Source: Planctomycetota bacterium (GTDB lineage Bacteria > Planctomycetota > UBA1135 > GCA-002748355). Taken from it: a DNA stretch of 64,000 nucleotides. Location of the stretch: positions 620,001-684,000 of the forward strand of contig JACKHW010000001.1 of NCBI GenBank assembly GCA_020638795.1. The letters are read 5' to 3'. The notes below the pieces were generated by a model that did no database searches, was not told where the DNA came from, and was given only the letters and a program-made list of their open reading frames with translations. Positions 42,064 to 51,622 of this stretch are shown piece by piece. Every line of letters starts with the position of its first letter. Position 1 is the stretch's first letter. A program made the translations under genes and the position numbers.

Positions 42064-45045
42064 TCAGGCCGGTGTCGGAACCGACTCTGGCGCCGGCTTC
42101 GCCTTGCCGCCGTGCAGGCGATCCTTCTCGTCGGTGAGCCAGAGCACGATCGGGTTGGCGACCCAGATCGACGAGTAGGTTCCGACGATGATGCCGACCA
42201 TCATCGAGAACGCGAAGCCCTCGAGCACGCTGCCCGCGCCGTAGTTGAAGATGAAGAGCGCGAACACGACGAGGATCGTCGTGCCCGATGTCAGCACCGT
42301 TCGTGACAGCGTCTGGTTGACCGAGTTGTCGATCAGCTGTTCGAACGTTTCCTTCGTGCCGAGCTTCTCGCGCAGTTCGAGGTTTTCGCGGATGCGGTCG
42401 AACACGACGATCGTGTCGTTGAGCGAGTAGCCGATGATCGTCAAGAACGCGGCGATCATCGACAAGTCGAGTTCGGCGTGGATGAGACCCACGTAGTTGA
42501 GGACGGTCACGATCCCCAGCGTGATCGAGACGTCGTGCACGAGCGCGACGCAGGCCGCGATCCCGTACTTGAAGTCCCGGAAGCGCACGCGGATGTAGAG
42601 CACGATGATGATGAGCGACAGAATGATCGCTCCGATCGCCGCGTTCCGCAGGTCACCCACGGCGCGCGCGCCGATCAGCGACGCTTCGGGGAACGCGCTC
42701 GAGAGCTGCACTGTCTTGTCGTTGACGTCCTTCAACGGTTCTTCGCCGCCGAGCCACGTCGCCATGCGCGTCGGCAAGCTCTTCACGTACTTCGTCTGGT
42801 CCTGGAACGGCTCGTCGTTGAACGACACGAAGATGTCCTTCGAGTTCGCGACGTCGCCCTTCTTCTCGCCACCGACCATCGCGGCGATCTCGTTGACCTT
42901 GGGCAAGACCTTCTCGAGTCGCGCCTTCACCTGCGCGACAGCGAGTTCGGTCGCCGAGTGCAAAACGAGTTCGGTGATGGCACCGTTCTCGTCGCCGTAG
43001 GTCTTGACGTCACCGACCGGCTCGTTCGCGAGGTAGTTCGCGAGTAGGTCGCGCGCCTTGTCGATGATCTCGGGGTTGAAGGTGCGCCCTTCCTTGCGCG
43101 CTTCGCGTTGCGCCTGTGCGAACGCTTCGCGCTGCTCGGGCGAGAGCTTGAGCTTGACGAGGAAGCGCTGGGACTTGCCGTCTCCCATGTCGTCGAGCGT
43201 TGTGATCTGGAGCTCGCGTTCGACGTAGTAAGGGTCCTTCTCGAGCGCGTCCTTCAGCTGTGCTTGCGTCAACGGTTCGCGCAGAGCGACTTGGAACGCA
43301 GCACCACCCGTGAAGTCGAGGCCGTACTTGTCGTTGTTCGGCACCATGAAGAAGCCGATGAGCCCGAGCACGACCGCCGCGATGCTGAGCGTCGCGGTGA
43401 TCTTGCGCACCGACAAGAGCCGCAGATGCGGGCGCTTGAACAGTTGCGCCATCGGCATCTGGGTGATCGTTTCCTTCTCGATGATCCAGTGGAAGAAGAG
43501 ACGGCCACAGTAGACCGCCGCGAACACCGACGAGACGATGCCGAACATCAAGGTGACCGCGAAGCCACGGATCGGACCGATCCCTACGTTGTAGAGAATG
43601 AGGCCGGTGAGGAACGTCGTGATGTTGGCGTCGAAGATCGTCGACATCGCCTTCTCGAAGCCTGCTTCGATCGCGCGGTGCAGGTCCTTGCCCTTCTCGA
43701 ACTCCTCGCGGATACGTTCGAAGATCAGGATGTTGGCGTCGACCGCCATACCGACCGTCAACACGATCCCCGCGAGGCCCGGCAACGTGAGCGTCGCACG
43801 CATCGCCGCCATCGCGCCGAAGACGAGCGCGACGTTGATCGCGAGACCCGCGAGCGCCACGAGTCCCGCGAGGCGGTAGTAGAGCAACATGAACACGACG
43901 ATCAGTGCACTACCCACGATCATCGAGATGCGACCCTGACCGATCGCGATATCGCCGAGCGTCGGGCCGATCGTCGTCGAGCTCTCGCGCTCGGGCACGA
44001 TCGATAGCGACCCAGTCTTGAGCACGAGCACCAGTTGACCGACTTCGGTGCGTGTGAAGCCGCCCGCGATCTGGCCACGCCCCGGAATGCGCTGTCGGAA
44101 TGCCGGATCGATGCGCACGTAACCGTTGAGCATGATCGCGTGGCACTTACCGGTCCACTTCTCCGACTGGTCGGCGTACTGCAGCTGCTTGCCCGGCTTG
44201 ATCGTGTAGTCGATCGCGGGCTCACCCATTTCGGTCGAGCCCTCGGCGAGCGCCTTCGCATCGAGGTCGTCCCCGGTGAAGTGGACTTCGTGCATGTTGA
44301 TCGGCACGAAGCGTGGATCGGTCGGTTTGCCACCGGTCGGGTGCGCGTTCTGCGAGCCGTCGTAGAGCCAGTCGCCCTCGTTGACGACGTAGGCGCCGTT
44401 CGCGCGCTCGGTCAAATACTGCGCCTGCTCCGCCGTTGCCTTGCGGCGATACATCGGTCGCCACTCCAGGAACTTCGACTTCGGACCCTTGTCCGTGGCG
44501 CGATCGAGGTTGAACTTCCGAACCGCCTGAACCGGATCGCGTTCGATCGCGGCCTGCGTTTCGGGAAGCTTGAGCCACTCATCGAGCCGGCGCTTCTCCT
44601 CGGTGAGGTCGAACTTGTCCTCGGCCGGAATCGGCGGTTCGTTGTCGAGGTCGCGTCCCTCGTATTCCTCGTACGCGACCATGCGCATCTCGAGCGAGCC
44701 GAGGTTCTCGATGCGCCGCTGGATGTCGATCGTGTCGCTGTCGTTGCCGCCGGGCAGTTCGATCAGGATGCGATTGCCCGAGAGCGTGATCGACGGGTCC
44801 TTGATACCCTGCGGGTCAATGCGCTGGTGAATGACGAGCGCCATCTCCTCGAGGATCTCGGAATCCTTCTTGTCCGGATCGACGCTACCGTCGGCCTTCG
44901 CCTGTTCGATATCGACCGAGTAGACGAGTCGAGTCCCGCCTTGAAGGTCGAGACCGAGCTTGAGGCCGCGAGCCGCGAGGAAATAGACGCCGGTGCCGAC
45001 CAGCACGAGGATCAGGAGCAGGCGACGCCAAGAATGCTCGATCAT
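42064..45045 (-). CDS. secDF: Fused protein-export membrane protein SecD-SecF
   Basis: The product is 993 residues. SecDF uses the proton gradient to pull secreted proteins through SecYEG. The SecD half has an N-terminal span, GLKLGLDLQGGTRLVYSV, a large periplasmic P1 region and the membrane block TLPGLAGIVLTVGMAVDANILIFERIREE. The SecF half starts near residue 530 (GLDFTGGAAFQVAL) and ends with MIAAFLTIIGYSLNDTIVVFDRIREN. The SecF periplasmic insertion is unusually long (DMGDGKSQRFLVKLK to GGEEPLKDVNDKT). The C-terminus is a short Lys/Ala/Pro tail. Confidence 0.95.
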   Translation of the reverse strand: MIEHSWRRLLLILVLVGTGVYFLAARGLKLGLDLQGGTRLVYSVDIEQAKADGSVDPDKKDSEILEEMALVIHQRIDPQGIKDPSITLSGNRILIELPGGNDSDTIDIQRRIENLGSLEMRMVAYEEYEGRDLDNEPPIPAEDKFDLTEEKRRLDEWLKLPETQAAIERDPVQAVRKFNLDRATDKGPKSKFLEWRPMYRRKATAEQAQYLTERANGAYVVNEGDWLYDGSQNAHPTGGKPTDPRFVPINMHEVHFTGDDLDAKALAEGSTEMGEPAIDYTIKPGKQLQYADQSEKWTGKCHAIMLNGYVRIDPAFRQRIPGRGQIAGGFTRTEVGQLVLVLKTGSLSIVPERESSTTIGPTLGDIAIGQGRISMIVGSALIVVFMLLYYRLAGLVALAGLAINVALVFGAMAAMRATLTLPGLAGIVLTVGMAVDANILIFERIREEFEKGKDLHRAIEAGFEKAMSTIFDANITTFLTGLILYNVGIGPIRGFAVTLMFGIVSSVFAAVYCGRLFFHWIIEKETITQMPMAQLFKRPHLRLLSVRKITATLSIAAVVLGLIGFFMVPNNDKYGLDFTGGAAFQVALREPLTQAQLKDALEKDPYYVERELQITTLDDMGDGKSQRFLVKLKLSPEQREAFAQAQREARKEGRTFNPEIIDKARDLLANYLANEPVGDVKTYGDENGAITELVLHSATELAVAQVKARLEKVLPKVNEIAAMVGGEKKGDVANSKDIFVSFNDEPFQDQTKYVKSLPTRMATWLGGEEPLKDVNDKTVQLSSAFPEASLIGARAVGDLRNAAIGAIILSLIIIVLYIRVRFRDFKYGIAACVALVHDVSITLGIVTVLNYVGLIHAELDLSMIAAFLTIIGYSLNDTIVVFDRIRENLELREKLGTKETFEQLIDNSVNQTLSRTVLTSGTTILVVFALFIFNYGAGSVLEGFAFSMMVGIIVGTYSSIWVANPIVLWLTDEKDRLHGGKAKPAPESVPTPA

Positions 45046-45125
45046 GGGAGAACGATCCGTGAAATCTCGAGGTTCCGGTGGTCACCCGCGCTTGCGGCCC
45101 ACCGTCAGGTGGAGTTCTGGCAGGC

Positions 45126-45530
45126 TCAGGAAGCCTCGGCCGACGGAGCATCCTTCTTGGAACTCTCCGTCGGGTCGTCGTAGGTCTTGCCGAAGATCTG
45201 CTTGACGCGCGTGGCCTTGCCGACACGCGAGCGCAGGTAGTAGAGCTTGGCGCGGCGCACCTTGCCCATGCGCATGACTTCGATCTCGGACAGCTTGGGC
45301 GAGTGGAGCGGGAAGGTTCGCTCGACACCTTCGCCCGCGACGATGCGGCGGACTTTCATGGTGCGGCGAAGACCACTTCCACGGACCGCGATCACGGTGC
45401 CCTGGAAGTATTGGATGCGCTCCTTGTTGCCTTCCCGGATCTGATAGCCCACGCGGACCGTATCGCCGACGGAGAAGCGCGGGATATCCCGCTTCATTTG
45501 CTCGAGCTCGAGCTTGTGAATGACGTCCAT
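45126..45530 (-). CDS. rplS: 50S ribosomal protein L19
   Basis: The product is 134 residues from MDVIHKLELEQMK. Family sequence is clear: PRFSVGDTVRVGYQIREGNKERIQ, FQGTVIAVRGSG, TFPLHSPKLSEIEVMRMGKVRRAKLYYLR. L19 sits at the 30S-50S interface. The open frame continues upstream, but the extra residues do not match L19. A short Lys/Ser/Ala-rich tail extends beyond the usual C-terminus. It follows trmD by 29 bases, as in many bacteria. Confidence 0.96.
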   Translation of the reverse strand: MDVIHKLELEQMKRDIPRFSVGDTVRVGYQIREGNKERIQYFQGTVIAVRGSGLRRTMKVRRIVAGEGVERTFPLHSPKLSEIEVMRMGKVRRAKLYYLRSRVGKATRVKQIFGKTYDDPTESSKKDAPSAEAS

Positions 45531-45559
45531 CGTTCCTTGCCTCGTTCTTTCTTTCCGGG

Positions 45560-46306
45560 TCAGTCTTGTTCTGGTTCGCACGGATCGGACGCGCCGTTGC
45601 GTTCGGGCCGTGAGTGTTCGTGTCGTAGCGCAGGTCGGGTGGTGCTGGCCGCTGCACGCGTCAAACGCTCGCGTTCGCTACGCCGCCACCGCTCCACCGA
45701 AGCGTGGTCTCCGCTCAGAAGGACGTCGGGCACCGTCATGCCGCGAAACACACGCGGACGCGTGAAGTGCGGATGATCGAGCAACCCGTCGGAGCCGAAC
45801 GAGTCCTGTTCTGCGGATTCGTCATGCCCGAGCACGCCGGGGAGAAGTCGAATCGTCGCTTCGAGAATCGCGAGCGCCGGGATCTCACCTCCGCTGAGGA
45901 CGAAGTCTCCGAGGGAGAGTTCGTTCCACGACATCCCGAGGCGAATGCGCTCGTCGAAGCCTTCGTAGCGACCGCAGCAGAGCAGCAAGTGCTCGTTGTG
46001 CGTGAGGTCGCGCGCGATGGACTGGTCGAAGCGCCGGCCCCGAGGGGTCAGCAAGATCCGGTGGGCGGCGCCGAAGCTCCGTTCCACGTCTTCTACTGCA
46101 TCAAAGATCGGTTCGGGCGCGAGCACCATGCCGGGACCCCCTCCGAAAGGGCGATCGTCGACGGTGTTGTGCGGGTTCCGGGAGTAGTCCCTGATGTTCA
46201 CGAGATGGAACCGCACCCGACCCGTCCTCTGCGCGATGCCGAGGATGCTTTCGTCGAGATAGGGGCGGATCGCCTCGGGAAACAGCGTCAGAACCGAGCA
46301 CAACAT
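45560..46306 (-). CDS. trmD: tRNA (guanine-N1)-methyltransferase
   Basis: The 248-residue product methylates G37 of tRNAs with a G at position 36, preventing +1 frameshifting. Visible motifs of the trefoil-knot SAM site: LLLCCGRYEGFDERI and LSLGDFVLSGGEIPALAILEA, with N-terminal FPEAIRPYLDESILGIA and DDRPFGGGPGMVL. The ATG at 46306 is used; a GTG four codons earlier is possible. The C-terminal 30 residues are Arg/Glu-rich and variable. Forms a trmD-rplS-secDF unit on the minus strand. Confidence 0.95.
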   Translation of the reverse strand: MLCSVLTLFPEAIRPYLDESILGIAQRTGRVRFHLVNIRDYSRNPHNTVDDRPFGGGPGMVLAPEPIFDAVEDVERSFGAAHRILLTPRGRRFDQSIARDLTHNEHLLLCCGRYEGFDERIRLGMSWNELSLGDFVLSGGEIPALAILEATIRLLPGVLGHDESAEQDSFGSDGLLDHPHFTRPRVFRGMTVPDVLLSGDHASVERWRRSERERLTRAAASTTRPALRHEHSRPERNGASDPCEPEQD

Positions 46307-46408
46307 GAGCTGTTGCACCGAAAAGAAGGCGACACAGGCTAGGGAGGGGGTTCGGGGGCGTCAAGCCTGCAACGCCGCGCCGCATGCCGGTCTTACCGTA
46401 GTGGACGC

Positions 46409-46975
46409 CTACGCTTCGAGCTTCCGGATCGCGTCTCCGATGCGAGCCTGTCCCGGCGTCACGACGCGGGCGTTGAGGCCTCGGTAGCGATGCTGACGCC
46501 CGAACTCCGAGTTGACGAAGCGCACGGCATCCTTGCCGAAGCGCTCGGCGAACTTGCGGCAGCCGGTATGCGGCTCGGCCGTGACTTCGAGGACAGCGTT
46601 CCCGACCTGGAGCCGACTCCCGGCCGGTAGATTCTCCTCGGACAGATCGAGATCGACGTAGAGCTGGTCACCCGCCAGCGCCCATGTGGCGTGGTCGGCC
46701 GCGCGCGGGCCCGCGAGGTGCGCGACGACGCGCGCGTTCATCACGTTGATTTGCATGTCCGGATGCGGAGGCTTGCCGCCGCTTCGGATCTTGCGGGACC
46801 AATTGTCGCCGACCACGCCGTCCTCCAGCGTGAACGTGGCTTCGTCGAGGAGTTCGCGCGCGTCCACGTCCGGCCGGCGGATCAGCAGTTCGATCGGACC
46901 CTCGACGCGTGGGGAGGCGAGAAGGTGATCGTTGCCGGCCTCCAATATGGCGAGCGGAACATGCGGATCGTCCAT
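46409..46975 (-). CDS. MOSC-domain protein
   Basis: The product is 188 residues. MOSC domains, named after the molybdenum cofactor sulfurase C-terminus, bind molybdenum cofactor or act as sulfur carriers. The conserved cysteine is in PHTGCRKFAERFG (about residue 139); other family-like segments are GDNWSRKIRSGG, NARVVAHLAG and RYRGLNARVVTPGQARIGD. It is the free-standing type, similar to YiiM-like proteins. It is divergent from the next plus-strand gene; 46976-47146 holds no further feature. Confidence 0.83.
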   Translation of the reverse strand: MDDPHVPLAILEAGNDHLLASPRVEGPIELLIRRPDVDARELLDEATFTLEDGVVGDNWSRKIRSGGKPPHPDMQINVMNARVVAHLAGPRAADHATWALAGDQLYVDLDLSEENLPAGSRLQVGNAVLEVTAEPHTGCRKFAERFGKDAVRFVNSEFGRQHRYRGLNARVVTPGQARIGDAIRKLEA

Positions 46976-47146
46976 CGGGGTACGGTAGATCGGTGATGGC
47001 GGATCGTCCAGGGAGCGCGGCGACGACACCGTGTCGAGTTCCGCGACGAGCTGCCGGCGACGGCGGGGACCTGAAGGCGCGCCCCCGTGGCCCCGCAGGC
47101 CACCGTCCTGCATACTCAGCCGATCTCGTCCGTGATCTGAGCTACC

Positions 47147-49906
47147 ATGCACCTGCTGGCCGTGTCGACCGTCCTGTACTTCTGCTCCGGCCTCATGGCG
47201 CAGGCGCAGGCTCCCGAAGCCAGACCCGCAGCACGAGAGCGCCTCGTCGTCACGGGAAGCGTGCGCGACGCGGACGGGAAGCCGTGGACGGAGGCTCGTG
47301 TCACGCTGCTGTCGCTCGCCTACCTCGACGATGAGCGCGTCGGCGAGGTGGATCGTATCGTCGTCCAGACGGACGGTGGCGGAGAGTTCCGTGCGAGGAT
47401 CCTGCCCGGGCGCACATACGACGCGTGGGCGGTCGGACCGGTCGAAGACGGCGTCTATCGTGCGACGGACATCGCGACCCGACGACTCGCAGGGGCCGCG
47501 ATCCGCCTTCGCCAGGCGCCCGAGAAGCGCCAACAGCTGCGCGTGCAGTTCCTCGGGCTCGAGCACTGGCAGTCACGCGGTCCGCTGCGTGCCTATGCGT
47601 CGAGTAGTGCTCGCGACCACTACCACCGAGTTCGCGTCGAGCTTCGGCTCGACGCGGAAGGCTTCAGCACGCTGCCGCCCCTACCCGGAACGACGTGCCG
47701 AGTCGACTTGGAAGACGCGAGCGGGCTGCCGATCACGACCCGCTCCTTCGTTCTCGCGCACGATCGGCGTGCCGAGGTCCACACGCACGAGACCAAAATC
47801 TGGGAAGGGCTACCCGACGGTCCGGAGAAAGACGCGGCCAAGCCTCTCGCGCAGGACATCGAGCGTGTCGACCTTCCTCGCCGATCTCGGATCCTCGTTC
47901 GTTTCGAGTCGGAAGAGACGAAGGAGCCCGCGGTGGGGGTCACGGTTGCGCAGAGGGTCGGAGATACGGTCGCGGAGTTCGGCGAGACCGACGAGGACGG
48001 TTACCTCGAGGTACCGTTCGCCGTCGCGAACGAACCCGCTCCGAGCCCGACCTATCAGGCTCTGCACCTGATTGCATACGGCCCGGATCACTCGGAGACG
48101 GAGCGGACCGTTTGGCTGCGCTTCGTCGAAGCACGCGACGCGAAGCAGGTTGTCTCGGCGGAGCAGGTCTACCTGGACATTCCGAGAGGGCGCGATGTCG
48201 CGGCATTGCGCGAACGCGGGCAGTCGGACCTCGACGTCCCGCTCGGCGAAGGACGCACGGTCCGTGGACGCGTCTTGCTCTCGGGCAACCGCGTCCTGCC
48301 CCGTGCGCCGATCCTTTTCGTGGACACCGGTCGTGTGCACGTGCGCAAACTCACCACGAACTCCGACGGCGAGTTCACGATTTCGGGCTGTCGTCCGAAC
48401 GTCGAATTCCGTCTGTTGACGGTGCTGCGCGAGGATCAGATCGTCACGCTCCCCGAGTCCAAGTCGAAGAGCATGAATCCGGTCGTCTGGCTCCATGCTG
48501 GCAAGACGTCCGAGGCGCCGGAGCTCGAGCTCGAGGACATCGCACTCGAAGACCTCAGTGTTTTCGAGGTCGCTACGGATTCTCGAACACCTGAGCGCGA
48601 ACGCCGTGACATCGTGCGCGCCGACGAAACGCGCACGAATCTGCCCGACGACCGCGACGACGTCCGACGCCGCATCCACGTGCTCATTCCGAAGCTCGAA
48701 TCGGATCCCGGCAAGCTGATCCGCACGTCGACCGAGACGAAGCGCGCACCGCTGGCACCCTTGCTACTCCAAGGCGGGGGGACCGGCATCGAGTACGAGG
48801 ACATCGTCTTTCCCAACACGAGCGGTGTCGGTTCGCGCTTCCTGCCGACGCGCGTCTACTACCCTCGAGGATTCGAAGCCATCAACGCCCGCACGTTCCC
48901 GGTCGTCGTCTTCATTCACGGCTACTCGAAGATCGGCCGGGAGTATCCAGGGATCGGCGAGCACTTCGCGGCGCACGGCTATTTCGCGTTCATGATCGAT
49001 ACCGCGAGGTGGGATGTGGTGCTCATGGGGCATGACGGGCGGGCGATGTTCTCGATCCTCCAGAACGAGAACGCGCGGCGGGATTCGCCCTTCGCAGGCA
49101 AGCTCGACATGACGCGCGTCGGCGTCATCGGCCACTCGTGGGGGGGCGCGAACGTCAACTGCGTCCTCGCGGACAATCCAGGATACGTTCTCGGTGCAGG
49201 CTTCGCCCCGCACGCGATCCCGCCGCAGTTCGCGAAGTCCGTGCGCGTCCCGATCGCGATCGTCGTCGGCAAGGGCGACAAGATCACGCCGTTCACGGAG
49301 CATGCGCTCAGCAACTTCCAGGCAAACACGCGAGCCACCGACTTCAAGGTGATGCACGTGCTCGATGAGTCCTGCCATCACGGCAACGTCGCGAGCTATA
49401 CCTACCTAGGTGCGGAAGCGAAGGACCGTGCGATCTTCGAACACTGCATCCGCGTGATCCGCAGTTTCTGCGACTGTTATCTGAAAGACGATCACGATGC
49501 TCTCGCTGCGGTCGTCGGCCCGGCATCGCATTACCGCGAACTCGTCGAGACGCAGATCGAGCTCGCGACGCCGAAGTTCTTCAAGTCCGGTTCGGAAAAG
49601 CTCGGGGAAACCGTGTATCTCCACCTGCTGGGTGAGGCGGGGCTGGCCGCGCATCTGTTCTCGTACGGAACTGCGAAGATCCCGATGAACTTCGGGACGC
49701 TGCTGCTCGACCCGCACTACCTGATGATCACGAACGCGACCGTATTGGAGCGCGCGGGCGTCGCGACGCAGGAGTTGTCTCTCCCTGAAGACGAAGCCTT
49801 CCGTGGGCTCGAGCTCTTTTTCCAGGGGTTGGCGTTCGCGGACGGGAAGCCGCGCTTCAGCGGCCTCGTCTCGATCAAGATCGGTCACGACACGACGAGG
49901 AGATAG
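47147..49906 (+). CDS. Large secreted alpha/beta hydrolase with carboxypeptidase-regulatory-like domains
   Basis: The product is 919 residues with signal peptide MHLLAVSTVLYFCSGLMAQAQ. Two or more beta-sandwich regions resembling CarboxypepD_reg repeats occupy about residues 30-500 (GSVRDADGKPWTEARVTLL; GRVLLSGNRVLPRAPILFVD). The hydrolase domain follows: FPVVVFIHGYSKIG, GYFAFMIDTARWD, nucleophile Ser664 in VIGHSWGGANVN, and a likely acid/His near VGKGDKITPF and DESCHHGN. It resembles the PAF-acetylhydrolase/dienelactone hydrolase branch, so ester hydrolysis outside the cytoplasm is predicted; substrate unknown. Confidence 0.85.
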   Translation: MHLLAVSTVLYFCSGLMAQAQAPEARPAARERLVVTGSVRDADGKPWTEARVTLLSLAYLDDERVGEVDRIVVQTDGGGEFRARILPGRTYDAWAVGPVEDGVYRATDIATRRLAGAAIRLRQAPEKRQQLRVQFLGLEHWQSRGPLRAYASSSARDHYHRVRVELRLDAEGFSTLPPLPGTTCRVDLEDASGLPITTRSFVLAHDRRAEVHTHETKIWEGLPDGPEKDAAKPLAQDIERVDLPRRSRILVRFESEETKEPAVGVTVAQRVGDTVAEFGETDEDGYLEVPFAVANEPAPSPTYQALHLIAYGPDHSETERTVWLRFVEARDAKQVVSAEQVYLDIPRGRDVAALRERGQSDLDVPLGEGRTVRGRVLLSGNRVLPRAPILFVDTGRVHVRKLTTNSDGEFTISGCRPNVEFRLLTVLREDQIVTLPESKSKSMNPVVWLHAGKTSEAPELELEDIALEDLSVFEVATDSRTPERERRDIVRADETRTNLPDDRDDVRRRIHVLIPKLESDPGKLIRTSTETKRAPLAPLLLQGGGTGIEYEDIVFPNTSGVGSRFLPTRVYYPRGFEAINARTFPVVVFIHGYSKIGREYPGIGEHFAAHGYFAFMIDTARWDVVLMGHDGRAMFSILQNENARRDSPFAGKLDMTRVGVIGHSWGGANVNCVLADNPGYVLGAGFAPHAIPPQFAKSVRVPIAIVVGKGDKITPFTEHALSNFQANTRATDFKVMHVLDESCHHGNVASYTYLGAEAKDRAIFEHCIRVIRSFCDCYLKDDHDALAAVVGPASHYRELVETQIELATPKFFKSGSEKLGETVYLHLLGEAGLAAHLFSYGTAKIPMNFGTLLLDPHYLMITNATVLERAGVATQELSLPEDEAFRGLELFFQGLAFADGKPRFSGLVSIKIGHDTTRR

Positions 49907-49914
49907 GCGGCTCG

Positions 49915-51522
49915 ATGGCGGCCGAGACGCGATGGATCTTGCGACCGGGTGCCGACCTGGGGCTGCCCGAGTTCGTGCCGATCACGGTGGAAAGCATCAC
50001 GATCGGTCGCAAGGCGGACAACACCCTCTGTCTGCCCGCCGAGCGCTTTCCGCGGGTCTCCGGACACCACGCGTCCGTGCAGCTCGACAAGCACGACGTC
50101 GTTGTCCGCGATCTGAACTCGACGAACGGCACCTTGGTCTCGGGAGAGGCGATCACCGAGCGGGTGTTGAAGCACGGGGAAGCCTTCGAACTCGGAGTGG
50201 GGGGACCGCGCTTCGTCGTGCTCTTGTCGTCCGTCGTCGAGGATGCGGAGGGGGCGACGCTGCACTCTGGGACCGTTGACGACCGCACGGTCCCCGGACC
50301 GCGACGCTCGATCGGAACGCAGACGATGATGATGCTCTGCGAGAAGCTCGGCATTCCGGACGGTGGCAATGTCCGCACGATGCTCGAGTCCCACGGACGC
50401 AGGAGCAAGCGTACCCTGATCGTCGTCAGCATCGTGTTGACGCTCGCGCTGCTCGCGGGCCTGTGGTGGCTCGGGGATCTCGGGGCTGTGGCTCGACGGG
50501 AGCTCGAAGCAAAGCTCCAGAGGCACGAGTCCGCCGTGCAGGAGACGCGCGCCGAGTGGGAACGCGAGATGCAGGAGATCGAGGTCGCGCGACGCACGTT
50601 TCGAGCGCAGCGCGAGAAGCTCGAGGCCGAGCGCGAGCGTGTCACGAAGAGTCTGAGAGAGCTCGAGCAGGTCGGATCTCGCGAACGTGGCGAGTTCGAA
50701 CGTCTTCGACGGCGCCTCGTGGAGACGACGCGGGCGCTCGCCAGTTACGATCCGGTCGATCTCGAGAAGACGAAGCTCGAGAAGGTGCACCGAGTCGAGA
50801 AGTGCGTCGTCATGATCGAGGTTCTGGTGACATTCACGGAGGCCGCGAGCGGCAAGCGCGTCTACGTGCGGAAGGACGCGAACGGCGGCTGGTCGACGAG
50901 CTTCGACGACAGTGGTGAGCTGCTCAAGAAGGAGAGCAACGGCTCGGGCTTCTGCGTGACCGAAGAGGGTTGGATCGTGACGAACGCGCACGTCGTGCAG
51001 AAGAAGCGCGAGGTGTCACGTGTCTCGCTCGGCGGCGACGTGGAGCTGGTTGAAGACCTGCGGGTGCACGTCGTTTTCTCCGGTTCGTCGAAGCGACGGA
51101 TGGCGCGCGTCGTGCGATGGGCAAGCGTCGGCAACGAGGATCTCGCGCTGCTGAAGGTCGAGCCCTTCGAGCGCATGCCTTGCCTCGCAGGCCTCGACCT
51201 CGGGATCGGTCGTCCGGAGCGCGGGGCCGACGTCTACCTCATCGGCTTCCCGCTCGGCACGAATGCGCTGCAACAGGGCGACACGGTCATCGCCTCGACG
51301 TTTCGCGGCATCGTGAGCCGCTTCGTGTCGCCGTATCTGCAGGTCGATGCCGCCGTGCACCCGGGACAGAGTGGCGGACCTGCGATCGACGCGCGCGGCA
51401 ACGTGATCGGCATCGTCGTCGGTATGCAAAACGTTCACGAAGGACAGGGATCGTCAGCAATCGGCTACATCATCCCGGTCGCGGATGCGCGTTCGATCTG
51501 GCCGCCGCCCGTGAGCAAATAG
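49915..51522 (+). CDS. FHA domain-transmembrane-coiled coil-trypsin-like serine protease
   Basis: The product is 535 residues. Order of parts: FHA phosphothreonine-binding domain (about 25-100; GRKADNTL, SGHHASV, NSTNGT), polar linker, one transmembrane helix (RTLIVVSIVLTLALLAGLWWL, about 167-187), a charged coiled coil (about 195-275) and an S1C-type protease (about 300-530) with His359 in VTNAHVV, Asp409 in NEDLALLKV and Ser486 in GQSGGP. No PDZ domain is visible. With FHA inside and protease outside, it could couple cytoplasmic Ser/Thr phosphorylation to periplasmic proteolysis; this is inference. It starts 8 bases after the hydrolase gene. Confidence 0.88.
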   Translation: MAAETRWILRPGADLGLPEFVPITVESITIGRKADNTLCLPAERFPRVSGHHASVQLDKHDVVVRDLNSTNGTLVSGEAITERVLKHGEAFELGVGGPRFVVLLSSVVEDAEGATLHSGTVDDRTVPGPRRSIGTQTMMMLCEKLGIPDGGNVRTMLESHGRRSKRTLIVVSIVLTLALLAGLWWLGDLGAVARRELEAKLQRHESAVQETRAEWEREMQEIEVARRTFRAQREKLEAERERVTKSLRELEQVGSRERGEFERLRRRLVETTRALASYDPVDLEKTKLEKVHRVEKCVVMIEVLVTFTEAASGKRVYVRKDANGGWSTSFDDSGELLKKESNGSGFCVTEEGWIVTNAHVVQKKREVSRVSLGGDVELVEDLRVHVVFSGSSKRRMARVVRWASVGNEDLALLKVEPFERMPCLAGLDLGIGRPERGADVYLIGFPLGTNALQQGDTVIASTFRGIVSRFVSPYLQVDAAVHPGQSGGPAIDARGNVIGIVVGMQNVHEGQGSSAIGYIIPVADARSIWPPPVSK

Positions 51523-51622
51523 GCGGACGCGGCGCGACACAGTGTCGAGTTCCGCGAAATTCTCGGCCTCGAGTTCCGCGCACTGCTCGCGTCTCGTGGC
51601 CTCGGTGCGTACCTTCGGGGCC

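Noticed and set aside
51523..51622. FMN riboswitch upstream of riboflavin synthase
   Set aside because: The available space is only about 100 bases and no RFN-element conserved segments were seen.
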